A DNA stretch of 64,000 nucleotides from Streptomyces sp. Edi2. Its GTDB lineage: Bacteria; Actinomycetota; Actinomycetes; Streptomycetales; Streptomycetaceae. The notes under the pieces were generated by a model. The model ran no database searches. It saw only the letters and a list, made by a program, of their open reading frames with translations, and was not told the DNA's origin. Shown one piece after another: positions 1 through 8,922 of this stretch (position 1 is the first letter of the stretch; every line of letters starts with the position of its first letter). The position numbers and the translations under genes are program-made. The stretch lies in contig NZ_JBEJGX010000003.1 of assembly GCF_040253635.1 (NCBI RefSeq), positions 1,364,001-1,428,000 of the forward strand, given 5' to 3'.

Positions 1-416
1 TCAAAACCGCTCAGGACGATGCCATCCGGCTTGAGGCGGAGTGCCTGCTTGAAGGCGGCCCGGAGGCCGTCGGGCGTGCCCTGGCCATTGAGGGTGCGGG
101 CGTGCCATCCGACGATCTTGGCGGCTTCCTGGACACCTTGGGCGACGCCGGTGACGCCCGGGTTGGTCAGGGTCTGAGCGATGTAGACGACGGTCTTGTC
201 GTGGACGGCCCGAGGGCCGGTGGTAGGGCCCTTCCAGGGGGCGTTGACCTGCTCGGCCTTCTTGACGGCTCGCTTGGCGCTGGAGAGCGCGGTGGGGCAG
301 CCGGACTTGGCGGAGCTCCTGTGGGATGCGGTGGCGCCGCCGCCGGAATCGCAGCCGGCGGTGGCCATGACCAGGAGTGCGGCGGCTGTCGCGACCGACT
401 TGCGGGTGGGCTGCAC
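1..416 (-). CDS. Sugar-type ABC transporter substrate-binding lipoprotein (3' end outside window)
   Basis: Only the N-terminal ~138 residues lie in the window; the frame stays open to base 1. Translation from GTG at 416 gives a lipoprotein signal (basic MQPTRKS, hydrophobic stretch, lipobox TAGC) and a Ser/Gly linker. A periplasmic-binding fold start follows, with TVVYIAQTLTNPGV and later LKPDGIVLSGF, typical of the RbsB-like sugar-binding family. A GAGGAG ribosome site sits 4 nt before the GTG. It should be an extracytoplasmic, membrane-anchored ligand-binding subunit. The permease and ATPase genes would lie beyond the left edge. The substrate cannot be told from this fragment. Confidence 0.75.
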   Translation of the reverse strand, partial: MQPTRKSVATAAALLVMATAGCDSGGGATASHRSSAKSGCPTALSSAKRAVKKAEQVNAPWKGPTTGPRAVHDKTVVYIAQTLTNPGVTGVAQGVQEAAKIVGWHARTLNGQGTPDGLRAAFKQALRLKPDGIVLSGF

Positions 417-860
417 GGGTCTCCTCGCAGGGCAGGATGAGGATACGGGTTGGGGTGGGGGGAGACAGGTTACGGGTGGCGAGGCAATGGAGAGCAGCCG
501 CCTGCGGGAGGTACGGCTACGCCACCGGGAAGGGACGGGGGCGCGACCCGGACCCGGACCGGTGGGACAGGATCCGGTCATGCCCTGCTCCCCTGTGAGC
601 ATCGGACCATCAGCCGGCATGGCGCTCCACAAGGGGGTAACCGGCCAAATGTGACAAAGAGTTGAATTCCGCTTGGCCATTGGCGGTCATGTGTTGCATG
701 CGCGTGCACAAGCGGTAATGTTCGCGGCCGGTTGAGCATGTGGCGCAATCTTTTCGCTCTCATGGGGTGAACCCTCGCAAGCGTCACGCTCCTCCGCTGT
801 CGGCGGTCGGCAACAACACCACCTCGGTCACCGCTCAGAAGCACGTCGTAAGGAGCCCGG
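417..860. other. Intergenic region between divergent genes
   Basis: Divergent promoter space between the lipoprotein gene and the conservon. It contains G-rich tracts near 455-480 and a lower-GC stretch at about 645-770 that is the likeliest place for the cvnA promoter. The ORFs running through it look like frame noise. I see no RNA gene or clear palindrome. Confidence 0.5.
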
Positions 861-3494
861 GTGTCTGTGGACACAGTGGACCCGTCACACGAACGGGACC
901 CGTCCCTGCGTTCACCGATGAGACCGCGGTTCCGCCGGCAGGCGGGCGCTTTCCTGGACCGCTGGCCGTTCCGCCGGAAGCTCAACGTTCTGGTGATCGC
1001 GCCCGTCGCCGTCGTCGGCGTGCTGCTGGCCATCGGCGTCAGCACCCAGATGGAGAAGGCCAGGGACGCCGGCCGGAGCGCCGAGCTCGTGCGCGACAGC
1101 GAGCAGGTCACGAAGCTGATCAACGACGTACAGGCCGAACACCGGCAGGCGCTCCTGCTGTCCGTGGAGCAGGAGGCGGCCCGGCCCGGCGCCACACTGC
1201 CGTCCACCGCCGCCTACCGCCAGACACAGCGCGCGACCGATGAGCAGGTCACCGCCGTGCGTTCCGGGTTCGGGGCGGGTCTGCCGAAGGAGGAGGGGCG
1301 GGCTCTCGACTACATCCGGGGCCTTGCCGTGCTGCGCGACAAGGCCGAGCGGGGCTCGGTTCCGGCCGCCGGCATCGACCCCGCGTACGCTGCCGCGGTC
1401 GGCTACCTGATCGACGGGATCGGTCTCGACCGCTTCGTGGGCACTTCCTCGTCCTCGGTCACCTATCTCCTCGACACGGTGCTGCGCGCCGACGCCGCCC
1501 ACGCCGCCTTCGAGAGCGGGGTGTTCTCCGCCCAGACCCGGGATGCCAACGCGCTCACCGAGTACACCCGCGCGGTCGGCGCCCACCAGCTCTACGAGGA
1601 GCAGACGGAGCGTTTCGGCAGGATCGCCGACCCGGAGCAGGTCCTGCGCCTGGGCGGGATCGAGCGGGATGCCGAGGAGAACGGCATCGAGGCCCAGTTC
1701 GCGGAGCTCCAGATCGACCCGGGCTCCCTGCAGGGCCAGACGCCGCATCAGCTGCGTCAGGCGATCGGCGCCGGAACCCGGCAGGCCGAGGCCCGCCTCG
1801 ACATCACCCGGTCGCTGATCGACCAGATCGCCGCCCGGGCCGACGGTCTCTCCCGCAGCGCCCTGTACAACGCGCTGGCGATGCTCGGCCTCGCCCTGCT
1901 CGGCTTCGCCTCCTGGCTGACCTTCTCCGTCCTGGTCCGGCGCTCGGTCGTACGGCCCCTGTCGGCCCTGACCGGCGCCGCGCAGCAGGTGGTCGACGTG
2001 GCCGGCGAAGAACTCGCCAAGGTCGAGGACGACGGGTCGGCGGAGCGCACCCCGCTGCGGCCGCGGCCGATCCCCGTCCCGGTCCACGACGAGATCGGCC
2101 ACCTGGCCGAGGCGTTCAACCAGGTGCAGGTCACCGCCGCGGCGCTGCTGGAGCGGCAGGTGCTCAGCCGCCACAACGTCGCCGAGATGTTCGGCAACGT
2201 CGGACGCCGGGTCAGCAACCTCACCAGCCGCCAGCTCATGCTGATCGACGCCGTGGAACGGGAGGAGACCGACCCCGGCGTGCTGGAGCGGATGTACCGC
2301 ATCGACCACATCGCCGTACGCCTCCAGCGCAACGCGGACAGCCTGATGCTGCTCGCCGGGATCCGGGACCTGGAGATGGACGCCCGGCCGACCACCCTGG
2401 TCAACGTCATCCGGGCCGGGCTCGGCCAGATCGAGGGGTACCAGCGGGTGTCCCTGCGGTCCGAGACGGAAGTGACCGTCCCGCCCGACATCGTCGACGA
2501 TCTGACCCTGATGCTCGCCGAACTGCTGGAGAACGCCGTCTCGTTCTCCCCCTCCGACACACCCGTCGAGGTCGTCGTCCGGCCCGGCACCGACGTGACC
2601 GCGGACGGTGGTGCCCTGATCGAGGTCATCGACCACGGCCTCGGCATGAGTGCGGAACGCCTCGACGAGGAGAACTCCCGGCTGGTCCGCCGGGAACGGC
2701 TCGACCTCGTCCCGACCAAGGTCCTCGGCCTGTTCGTGGTCGGAAACCTCGCCCGGCGCTCGGGCATCCGGGTCACCCTCAGCCGTACGCCGGGCGGCGG
2801 GGTCACCGGCACCGTCCTGCTCCCCTCCGCCCTGCTGCTGGCCGAGAGCCCGGCCGCCACCGGGGCGCCGTCTGCGGAGGTGGCAGAGACGGCGACCGTC
2901 TCCCCGTCTCCGGCGGCGGTCGTCACAGAGGCCGTAGACGCGGCAGGGGCCGGCACCGCGGCTGAGGCCGCGTCAGAGCACGCGGCAGCGCCAGAGTCTG
3001 CGTCCACCGGGCCCGCCCCTGGGCCCACTCCCGGGCCCGAACACCGGCCCGCACCCGCCTCCGCCCCCGCCCCCCTGCCGGTGCGGACGCCCGCCGCCAC
3101 GTCCGAACGGCGGCCCGCCGCCCCCTCGCCACGAGGCGAGCTGCCCCGGCGCCTCCCGCCCCGTACGGACCCGGAGCAGACCGACGCCGCGGGCGAGCCG
3201 CGCCCGGCACCGGCCGGCCGGCCGCTGCGACGGCGGGTGCGGGGAGCGACCCTCGACATGACCGCCCCGGCGGCCGGCCACGAGGCCCAGGCCGCGCGCC
3301 GGCCCGTCGACGCCGAGGCGGTCCGTTGTGAACTCGACGAGTTCGAGGCCGCCGTACGCAGGGCGGAGCAAGAAGCGGAGCAAAAAGCAGCGCACGAGGC
3401 GGAGCAAGAAGTTGCCGCCGCCCCGAGCGACCCGGCGCCATCGCCACACCAGCAACCCCGGAAGGAGTCGGGCAGTGACCACGCCGACAGGTAA
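861..3494 (+). CDS. cvnA: Conservon sensor histidine kinase-like protein CvnA (NIT-HAMP-HATPase)
   Basis: 877-residue membrane sensor, first gene of a conservon (cvnABCD). These four-gene sets are thought to form a membrane-associated, eukaryotic GPCR-like signalling complex. Domains seen: TM helix about residues 41-63; extracellular nitrate/nitrite-sensing-type helical domain about 65-325; second TM about 335-360; HAMP-like region; and a HATPase_c domain with N box (ELLENAVSFSP) and G box (DHGLGMS). A canonical phospho-accepting histidine motif is not obvious, as is common in CvnA proteins. Residues about 680-877 are a low-complexity Ala/Pro/Glu tail. GTG at 861 follows AAGGAG at 5 nt. The 3' end overlaps cvnB by 20 nt, so the genes are co-translated. 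Confidence 0.92.
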   Translation: MSVDTVDPSHERDPSLRSPMRPRFRRQAGAFLDRWPFRRKLNVLVIAPVAVVGVLLAIGVSTQMEKARDAGRSAELVRDSEQVTKLINDVQAEHRQALLLSVEQEAARPGATLPSTAAYRQTQRATDEQVTAVRSGFGAGLPKEEGRALDYIRGLAVLRDKAERGSVPAAGIDPAYAAAVGYLIDGIGLDRFVGTSSSSVTYLLDTVLRADAAHAAFESGVFSAQTRDANALTEYTRAVGAHQLYEEQTERFGRIADPEQVLRLGGIERDAEENGIEAQFAELQIDPGSLQGQTPHQLRQAIGAGTRQAEARLDITRSLIDQIAARADGLSRSALYNALAMLGLALLGFASWLTFSVLVRRSVVRPLSALTGAAQQVVDVAGEELAKVEDDGSAERTPLRPRPIPVPVHDEIGHLAEAFNQVQVTAAALLERQVLSRHNVAEMFGNVGRRVSNLTSRQLMLIDAVEREETDPGVLERMYRIDHIAVRLQRNADSLMLLAGIRDLEMDARPTTLVNVIRAGLGQIEGYQRVSLRSETEVTVPPDIVDDLTLMLAELLENAVSFSPSDTPVEVVVRPGTDVTADGGALIEVIDHGLGMSAERLDEENSRLVRRERLDLVPTKVLGLFVVGNLARRSGIRVTLSRTPGGGVTGTVLLPSALLLAESPAATGAPSAEVAETATVSPSPAAVVTEAVDAAGAGTAAEAASEHAAAPESASTGPAPGPTPGPEHRPAPASAPAPLPVRTPAATSERRPAAPSPRGELPRRLPPRTDPEQTDAAGEPRPAPAGRPLRRRVRGATLDMTAPAAGHEAQAARRPVDAEAVRCELDEFEAAVRRAEQEAEQKAAHEAEQEVAAAPSDPAPSPHQQPRKESGSDHADR

Positions 3495-3951
3495 GACCAG
3501 TTCCGAGCGGGAGGAAGCCACTGATCTGACAGCCGCCGCGGCCGACTTCACCTGGCTGCTCGACCGGTTCGCCACTCAGACCGCCGGCGTCGTCGACGCC
3601 ATCGCGGTGTCCTCCGACGGCCTGCTGATCGCCGTCTCCCAACTGCGCGAGCAGGCGGACTCCGAGCGGCTGGCCGCGATCGTCTCGGGCGTCACGAGTC
3701 TGGCCGCCGGCGCGTCCGGCAACTACGGCCTCGGCGGCCTCAACAAGGTCATCATCGACCTGGAGGGCGGCCATGTGCTGGTGTCGGCCATCGGCTGCGG
3801 TGCCGTCCTCGGCGTGGTCACGTCGAAGGAGGCGAAGCTCGGCAACATCGCCTACGAGATGACCCTCTTCGCCAACCGGGCCGGCAGCGCGCTCACCCCC
3901 CAACTGGTGCTGGAGCTGAAGAGGACCACCGGCGCCGCACCGGCCCGCTGA
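3475..3951 (+). CDS. cvnB: Conservon roadblock/LC7-domain protein CvnB
   Basis: 158-residue roadblock/LC7 (MglB-like) protein. The family acts as a dimeric regulator of small Ras-like GTPases, here presumably CvnD. The fold is recognised from the N-terminal helix (DFTWLLDRFATQTAGVVDAI) followed by AVSSDGLLIAVS and the GLGGLNKVIIDLEGGHVLVS strands. The frame stays open further upstream, but GTG at 3475 is preceded by GGAAGGAG (3460-3467) and gives the family's usual length. The start lies inside the 3' end of cvnA. Confidence 0.93.
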   Translation: MTTPTGKTSSEREEATDLTAAAADFTWLLDRFATQTAGVVDAIAVSSDGLLIAVSQLREQADSERLAAIVSGVTSLAAGASGNYGLGGLNKVIIDLEGGHVLVSAIGCGAVLGVVTSKEAKLGNIAYEMTLFANRAGSALTPQLVLELKRTTGAAPAR

Positions 3952-3999
3952 CGCGTTCCACACCACGCAGGCAGGGGTGCAGGGCTTGAGAAGAGGATC

Positions 4000-4557
4000 A
4001 TGATGGCGGACGGCGAACCAGGGCCGGACGAGGGTGGGGGTCCCCCCTGCTCATGGGGGTCCCCCCGCGCATGGGAGTCCCCCCGCTCGAGCGGAGCCGA
4101 GAGCGGGGGAGAAGCCGGGAGTGAGGGAGGAGCCGAGAGCTCGGCGGAGGGCAGCGCCCCGGGCCCGTCGGAGCCCGTCGGCCGCGCCCCCGCGATCCGG
4201 CCTTTCCTGCTGACCGCCGGCCGGGTGGCGGGGGGCGGCACCGGCCCCCCGCTCCCGGTCGAGACCCAGGTCGTGGCGACCTCGTCCGGTCTCCGCGTCC
4301 TGGGCTCGCTCGCCTTCGAACAACACGACATCGTCGCCGCCTGCCGACGGCCGCAGTCGGTGGCGGAACTGGCCGCCCGGCTGCGCCTCCACCTCAATGT
4401 GGTCCGGGTGCTGGCGGAGGACCTGTGCGCCGCCGGGCATCTGGCCGTCCACGTCCCGGACGCCAGGACAGCCCAGGACATCTCCGTACTGCGAAGGGTT
4501 ATTGATGGTCTCCGTACCGTCCCCGACTCACGGGACACACTCCGTGACAGCGGTTGA
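4000..4557 (+). CDS. cvnC: Conservon DUF742 protein CvnC
   Basis: 185-residue DUF742 protein. The conserved part starts at RPFLLTAGRV (about residue 67) and has the winged-helix-like core typical of CvnC (RPQSVAELAARLRLHLNVVRVL). It belongs to the conservon signalling complex with CvnA, CvnB and CvnD; its molecular role is not established. The first ~60 residues are an unusual Gly/Ser/Glu/Pro-rich leader encoded by a G/C-run repeat (separate entry), making this protein longer than typical CvnC proteins of about 120-140 residues. ATG at 4000 or 4003 may start it. Its end overlaps the start of cvnD. Confidence 0.88.
   Translation: MMADGEPGPDEGGGPPCSWGSPRAWESPRSSGAESGGEAGSEGGAESSAEGSAPGPSEPVGRAPAIRPFLLTAGRVAGGGTGPPLPVETQVVATSSGLRVLGSLAFEQHDIVAACRRPQSVAELAARLRLHLNVVRVLAEDLCAAGHLAVHVPDARTAQDISVLRRVIDGLRTVPDSRDTLRDSG
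4036..4109. repeat. G/C-run repeat cluster inserted in the cvnC 5' end
   Basis: Three near-identical 18-19 bp units, each GGGGGTCCCCCC plus GC(T/G)CAT or a close variant, start at 4036, 4055 and 4073. The last runs into an inverted repeat, with arm CCCCCGCTC at 4080-4088 and arm GAGCGGGGG at 4101-4109. It is read in frame as a low-complexity stretch of CvnC. Similar C-run palindromic insertions recur in Streptomyces genomes. Confidence 0.75.
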
Positions 4558-5131
4558 GACCGCGGTGGAACAGCCGCCGCTACCGGTCAAGCTGGTCATC
4601 GCCGGCGGCTTCGGCGTCGGGAAGACCACGGCCGTGGGCGCGATCTCCGAGATCCGGCCGCTGACCACGGAAGCCGCCATCACCGAGGTCGCGGCGGGCG
4701 TGGACGATCTCTCCCACACCCCCGGAAAGACCACCACCACGGTCGCCATGGACTTCGGCTGCATCACCATCGACCCGACGCTGAAGCTCTATCTGTTCGG
4801 CACGCCGGGCCAGGACCGGTTCGGCTTCATGTGGGACGACGTGGTCCAGGGCGCTCTCGGCGGGCTGGTGATCGTGGACACCCGCCGCCTGGACGACTGT
4901 TACGCGGCGGTGGACTACTTCGAGCACAAGGACATTCCGTTCGCCGTCGCCGTCAACGCGTTCGACGGTGAGGTCCAGCACCACCTCGACGAGGTGCGGT
5001 GGGCGCTGGACGTCTCCGACCACGTACCGCTGATCGTCTTCGACGCACGCCACACGGGCTCGGTCCGCGACGCGCTGCTGGTCGTCCTCGACGTCGCCCT
5101 CTCCCGCGCGCAAAGTACGACCGTGGACTGA
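4505..5131 (+). CDS. cvnD: Conservon GTP/ATP-binding protein CvnD
   Basis: 208-residue Ras-like small GTPase of the conservon type. P-loop GGFGVGKTT lies near residue 35 and the switch/G3 region reads FGTPGQDRF. The usual NKxD is replaced by VNAFD, as in other CvnD and MglA-like proteins. It should bind guanine nucleotide and dock with the roadblock partner CvnB at the membrane complex. ATG at 4505 has AAGGG at 6 nt; GTG at 4544 is an alternative giving 195 residues. The start overlaps the cvnC end (4557), so coupling is likely. Confidence 0.92.
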   Translation: MVSVPSPTHGTHSVTAVETAVEQPPLPVKLVIAGGFGVGKTTAVGAISEIRPLTTEAAITEVAAGVDDLSHTPGKTTTTVAMDFGCITIDPTLKLYLFGTPGQDRFGFMWDDVVQGALGGLVIVDTRRLDDCYAAVDYFEHKDIPFAVAVNAFDGEVQHHLDEVRWALDVSDHVPLIVFDARHTGSVRDALLVVLDVALSRAQSTTVD

Positions 5132-5271
5132 TTCCCTGGCGCCTCCGAGCTGCCTCCCGGCTCTCCCGACCGAAGGGTTGGCTTCCGCCGTTGATCGCCC
5201 GGTAAGCGTTTGTTGATTGCTTTCGTGCACCCTGCGGCTGTCGGTAGTCGGAGGCGAGGCAAGGAACACAA

Positions 5272-5973
5272 GTGCTGGATACACGTGTCACGGTAACGGT
5301 GCATGCCTCCGACCCGCTCGGTCGGGCCGGAGTCGTCAGCCACTTGCAGCATCAGCCCACCGTCGAGATCGTCCAGGACCGGGGCGGGGCGGCGGCCAGG
5401 GAACGGGTGGAAAAGGCAGAGCGCGGGACGGCGGGGGAAGGAGGTGAAGAAGCCGTCGGGACCGTGGCGATCTCGCTCATCGACCGGTTCGACGACATGG
5501 CCGCGGCGGAGCTGAGACGGCTGGCACGGGGTGGTGAGCAGCGCGTGGTGCTGATCGCCGGGAATCTGCGCGAGCCGGATCTGATGACGATCGTGGAGTA
5601 TGGCGTGCGGGCCATCCTCTGGCGTCATCAGGCCACCCCGCAGCGGCTGTTGCAGGCGGTGCAGAGTGCGGCGCGCGGTGAGGGTGACCTGCCGCCGGAC
5701 CTGATCAGCACGCTGCTCATCCAGGTGGGACGGCTGCGACGGCCGACGGGGACCTCCGGCCCTGTCGCGTGGGCACCGACGGCCGGGATGGCGCCACGCG
5801 AGGTCGATGTGCTGCGGCTGGTCGCGGACGGGCTGGACACCCGGCAGATCTCCGAGAAGCTCGCCTACTCCGAACGCACCGTCAAGAACGTTCTGCACGC
5901 CCTGATGACGCGCCTTCAGCTGCACAACCGCGCGCACGCCGTCGCGTATGCGCTGCGCGAGGGATACATCTGA
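5272..5973 (+). CDS. LuxR-family DNA-binding response regulator with degenerate receiver
   Basis: 233-residue regulator. The C-terminal LuxR/NarL helix-turn-helix is clear (APREVDVLRLVADGLDTRQI, then SEKLAYSERTVKNVLHALMT). The N-terminal half has receiver-like spacing, but where an aspartate acceptor (LLD/VMD) is expected it reads VAISLIDRF, and no acidic pocket is visible at the N-terminus. It is therefore probably phosphorylation-independent. GTG at 5272 follows AAGGA at 6 nt. The gene sits 140 nt after cvnD on the same strand and may report the conservon's state. Its target is unknown. Confidence 0.82.
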   Translation: MLDTRVTVTVHASDPLGRAGVVSHLQHQPTVEIVQDRGGAAARERVEKAERGTAGEGGEEAVGTVAISLIDRFDDMAAAELRRLARGGEQRVVLIAGNLREPDLMTIVEYGVRAILWRHQATPQRLLQAVQSAARGEGDLPPDLISTLLIQVGRLRRPTGTSGPVAWAPTAGMAPREVDVLRLVADGLDTRQISEKLAYSERTVKNVLHALMTRLQLHNRAHAVAYALREGYI

Positions 5974-6158
5974 TGGGGCCGGAAGCAGGCACGGACGAGC
6001 TGGAGTTCTCCGGCCGGTCGGCGGGTTAGCCGGCGAGGGCGCGGGAGAGGCGGCAAGGAAGCGAGAGAGCGGCGCCGAGGGGTGAGGCCGCGCGCGATGT
6101 GCACCGCGCGCAGCGCAGGAAGTCCGGCCGCCACCCGGTCGACGGACCCGGTCGACGG

Positions 6159-6806
6159 CTACTTCATGCCCGCGTCACGCACCAGTAGTGCCATCTGCAC
6201 CCGGTTGGACAGGTTCAGTTTGGCGAGCGCGCGGCTGACGTGTGCTTTCACCGTGCCCTCGCTCATGGCCAGTTCGCGTCCGATCTCGGCGTTCGAGAGT
6301 CCTCTCGCCACGGCCCGGACCACTTCTCCCTCCCGGTCGGTCAGCTCGGACAGGCGCTGACGCGCCTCGGCCGCGCCCTCCGACTCCAGATCCGCAAAGG
6401 TGTCGATCAGCCGTTTGGTGACCTTCGGCGTCAGCATCGCGCTGCCCTCGGCGACCGTACGGACGGCATGGGCCAGCTCACGCGGGGAGGTGTCCTTGAG
6501 GAGAAAACCGGCCGCGCCGTTACGCAGTGCGGTGTGCACATAGTCATCGAGGTCGAACGTGGTCAGCATGATCACCTTGGGGCTGTGGAGCGAGCGCCGC
6601 AGCTCCTTGAGGGCGGTCAACCCGTCCATGCCCGCCATCCTGACGTCCATGAGCACGACGTCGGGGCGGTGTGCGGCGACCGCGGTGAGGGCTTCGCTGC
6701 CGTCGCTCGCCTCGGCGACCACATCAATGCCCTCGGCCGGTTCCAGGATCATGCGCAGACCGGCCCGGACCAGGGCTTCGTCGTCCACCAGCAGGACTCG
6801 GATCAC
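6159..6806 (-). CDS. NarL/FixJ-family response regulator
   Basis: 215-residue two-component regulator. The receiver (residues 1-120) has acidic residues D8/D9, phospho-acceptor D54 (VVLMDVRM), a conserved Thr and Lys in FLLKDTS, and a C-terminal LuxR HTH (LTDREGEVVRAVARGLSN). It is co-encoded with the kinase at 6803-8026 (4-nt overlap, kinase first). The pair faces a MacB-like ABC transporter operon, so it probably controls that exporter in response to a cell-envelope or peptide signal. Confidence 0.93.
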   Translation of the reverse strand: MIRVLLVDDEALVRAGLRMILEPAEGIDVVAEASDGSEALTAVAAHRPDVVLMDVRMAGMDGLTALKELRRSLHSPKVIMLTTFDLDDYVHTALRNGAAGFLLKDTSPRELAHAVRTVAEGSAMLTPKVTKRLIDTFADLESEGAAEARQRLSELTDREGEVVRAVARGLSNAEIGRELAMSEGTVKAHVSRALAKLNLSNRVQMALLVRDAGMK

Positions 6807-8026
6807 GCGTGTTCCTCCAGGGCATGCGGGGAGAGGGGAAACCGGGCCGAAACGGTGAACCCGCCGCCCTGGCGCGTCGTGGCGACGAATTCGCCGTCGA
6901 GCAGTTCGACCCGCTCCCGCAGACCGACGAGTCCCCTACCGCTGCCCGGCAGTGGCACAAAGGGAACTGACGGGGCTGCGTTCGACACCATGATTTCCAG
7001 GTCCGAGTCCAGGTAGCGCACGACGACATCGGTGGGGGCCGTACCGGCATGTTTGTGGACATTGGTCAGGGCCTCCTGCACGACACGGAACGCGGCGTGT
7101 TCCAGCAGGGTCGGCAGCCGGTGCGCCGTTCCCTCGTCGTGGCGTTCCACGGGGATTCCCGCGGACCGGGACTGGTCGAGCAGCCGGTCGAGATCCACCA
7201 GGGTCGGCTGCGGTCCCAGGCTGGGGCCGCCCTCGTCGCTCGCACTCTTGAGGACGCCGATGACGTCCCTGAGCTGGGTGAGCGCTTCCCTGCCCGTGGT
7301 GCGGATGAGTTCGGCCGCTGCGGCTGTCTCCTCGTCCTTGGCGTTGACCTCCAGCGCACCTGCATGCAGCACCATGAGCGATACCCGGTGCGCGACCACG
7401 TCGTGCATGTCCCGGGCGATACGGGCGCGCTCCTGCGTCCGTGCCTGCTCAGCGCGGGCGGCCTGCTCCCGCTCGAGGTGTGCGGCGCGCTCCTCCAGCC
7501 CTTCGATCACCTCGCGGCGTGCCCTGCTCCACAGGCCCAGCACCGCGGGAAGCCAGACGAACAGCACCGCACCGCCTAGCGAAGCGAGCAGGTCTTCCCG
7601 GCCCAGGCCCGGTATCCCGATCGCCACGCCCGTGCTCACCGGCAGGATGGCGACCGTGCCGGCACCCACGAGGTAGCAGACCGGATACAGCGGTCTGCGT
7701 GCACTGCGGGTCGCGACGTAGGACCCGACGCCCAGCGTCACCCAGACCGACAGCAGCATCCAGGCCAGCAGTCCCATGGTGATCAGCGGCCACCGCATGC
7801 GCGACAGCAGCAGCACCGCGGTGGCGGAACCCACTGCCACGACCGCTGACAGGACGAACCCGAGCATCGGGGTGACCCCCAACTCGGCCTGCACAAAGGG
7901 GTCCTGCCGCCCATCGATCGGTAGGAAGGCGCCGACGGCTACCACAGCTGCAAGGATCTTCCTTCCCCAGCGGTCCAAGAGGCGTCGCAGGCGCTGACGG
8001 AGTGCTCTCTCCATGCTTTGTGCCAC
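6803..8026 (-). CDS. Two-component sensor histidine kinase (HisKA_3)
   Basis: 407-residue kinase with four to six predicted TM helices in the first ~175 residues and no large extracellular domain. A short coiled coil (EERAAHLEREQAARAEQART) precedes the HisKA_3 box, with the phospho-histidine in ARDMHDVVAHRVS. The ATPase domain shows N box (VQEALTNVHKHAG) and G box (GSGRGLVGLRERVELLDG). Intramembrane-sensing kinases of this layout commonly monitor antimicrobial peptides through an adjacent ABC transporter. Start is GTG 8026; ATG 8014 is possible. The stop overlaps the regulator start by 4 nt. Confidence 0.92.
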   Translation of the reverse strand: MAQSMERALRQRLRRLLDRWGRKILAAVVAVGAFLPIDGRQDPFVQAELGVTPMLGFVLSAVVAVGSATAVLLLSRMRWPLITMGLLAWMLLSVWVTLGVGSYVATRSARRPLYPVCYLVGAGTVAILPVSTGVAIGIPGLGREDLLASLGGAVLFVWLPAVLGLWSRARREVIEGLEERAAHLEREQAARAEQARTQERARIARDMHDVVAHRVSLMVLHAGALEVNAKDEETAAAAELIRTTGREALTQLRDVIGVLKSASDEGGPSLGPQPTLVDLDRLLDQSRSAGIPVERHDEGTAHRLPTLLEHAAFRVVQEALTNVHKHAGTAPTDVVVRYLDSDLEIMVSNAAPSVPFVPLPGSGRGLVGLRERVELLDGEFVATTRQGGGFTVSARFPLSPHALEEHA

Positions 8027-8090
8027 GTGTGGAGCCTAGTTGGTCACGGTGGGCCCGGCTTCTGTCGTTCGTCTGTCCCTGACCCCACCA

Positions 8091-8112
8091 AAGTTGAGTG
8101 TGGCCTCAACTT
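8091..8112. promoter_or_regulatory. Perfect palindrome in the divergent kinase/ABC promoter region
   Basis: AAGTTGAG, six bases, then CTCAACTT: a perfect 8+8 inverted repeat between the two divergent operons, about 65 bp upstream of both starts. This is the expected form and place for the operator of the adjacent NarL-type regulator. Confidence 0.6.
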
Positions 8113-8178
8113 AAGTCACGGAATTCATTGCCTTTTCGGTGAGGTGCCGGCGTGGTCCGTGCTCACAGAATTTTTTCC

Positions 8179-8922
8179 ATGACAGAGACAACAGCTGCCG
8201 TCCGAGCCACCGGGCTCGCCAAACGTTATGGCGCGGGCGACTCCCGTGTGGTCGCTCTCGCGGGTGTCGATGTGGAGTTCCGACGCGGTGAGTTCACCGC
8301 GATCATGGGACCGTCCGGCTCCGGCAAATCGACGCTCATGCACTGTGTCGCGGGCCTCGATCTGGCGGACGAGGGCACAGTGTGGATCGGGGAGACCGAG
8401 GTGACCGGTCTGCGCGATGACGCGCTCACCCATCTGCGGCGTGACCGCGTGGGATTCGTCTTCCAGGCTTTCAACTTACTCCCCACGCTCACCGCCCTCG
8501 AAAACATCACGCTCCCCTTCGATCTGGCCGGACGTAAGCACGATAAGGAGACGCTGGACGCGGTCATCGAAGCGCTGAATCTGCAGAATCGGCTGCACCA
8601 CCGTCCCAGCCAGCTCTCCGGTGGCCAGCAGCAGCGCGTGGCCTGTGCCCGGGCCCTGGTCACCCGGCCCGAGGTGGTGTTCGCCGATGAGCCGACCGGC
8701 GCACTGGACTCCTCCGCCTCAGCGGAGCTGCTGGGGTTCCTGCGCCGCAGCGTCGATGCTCTCGGCCGGACGGTGGCGATGGTGACCCATGAGCCGAGCG
8801 CGGCCGCCTACGCGGACCGGGTGCTCTTCCTCAAGGACGGCCATCTGGTGGACGAGATCCACGCGCCGACCGCCGACAGCGTGCTGGAGCGTATGAAGTC
8901 CCTCGAGAAGGCGGCCGCCTGA
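8179..8922 (+). CDS. MacB/LolD-type ABC transporter ATP-binding protein
   Basis: 247-residue ATPase. Walker A GPSGSGKST, Q-loop VFQAFNLLPTLTALENI, signature LSGGQQQR, Walker B VVFADEPTGALD and an H-loop (MVTHEPS) all fit the MacB/LolD/FtsE branch, which powers mechanotransmission-type exporters. It works with the FtsX-like permease that begins on its stop codon (TGATG). Codon 100 (8476-8478) is TTA, so translation should depend on the bldA tRNA. ATG 8179 is chosen by family alignment; GTG 8152 in the same frame has a better Shine-Dalgarno (GAGG) and would add nine residues. Confidence 0.94.
   Translation: MTETTAAVRATGLAKRYGAGDSRVVALAGVDVEFRRGEFTAIMGPSGSGKSTLMHCVAGLDLADEGTVWIGETEVTGLRDDALTHLRRDRVGFVFQAFNLLPTLTALENITLPFDLAGRKHDKETLDAVIEALNLQNRLHHRPSQLSGGQQQRVACARALVTRPEVVFADEPTGALDSSASAELLGFLRRSVDALGRTVAMVTHEPSAAAYADRVLFLKDGHLVDEIHAPTADSVLERMKSLEKAAA

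Noticed and set aside
912..2636. A 574-residue antisense frame opposite cvnA
   Set aside because: Shadow of the strongly biased cvnA codons; no domain and wrong third-position GC pattern.
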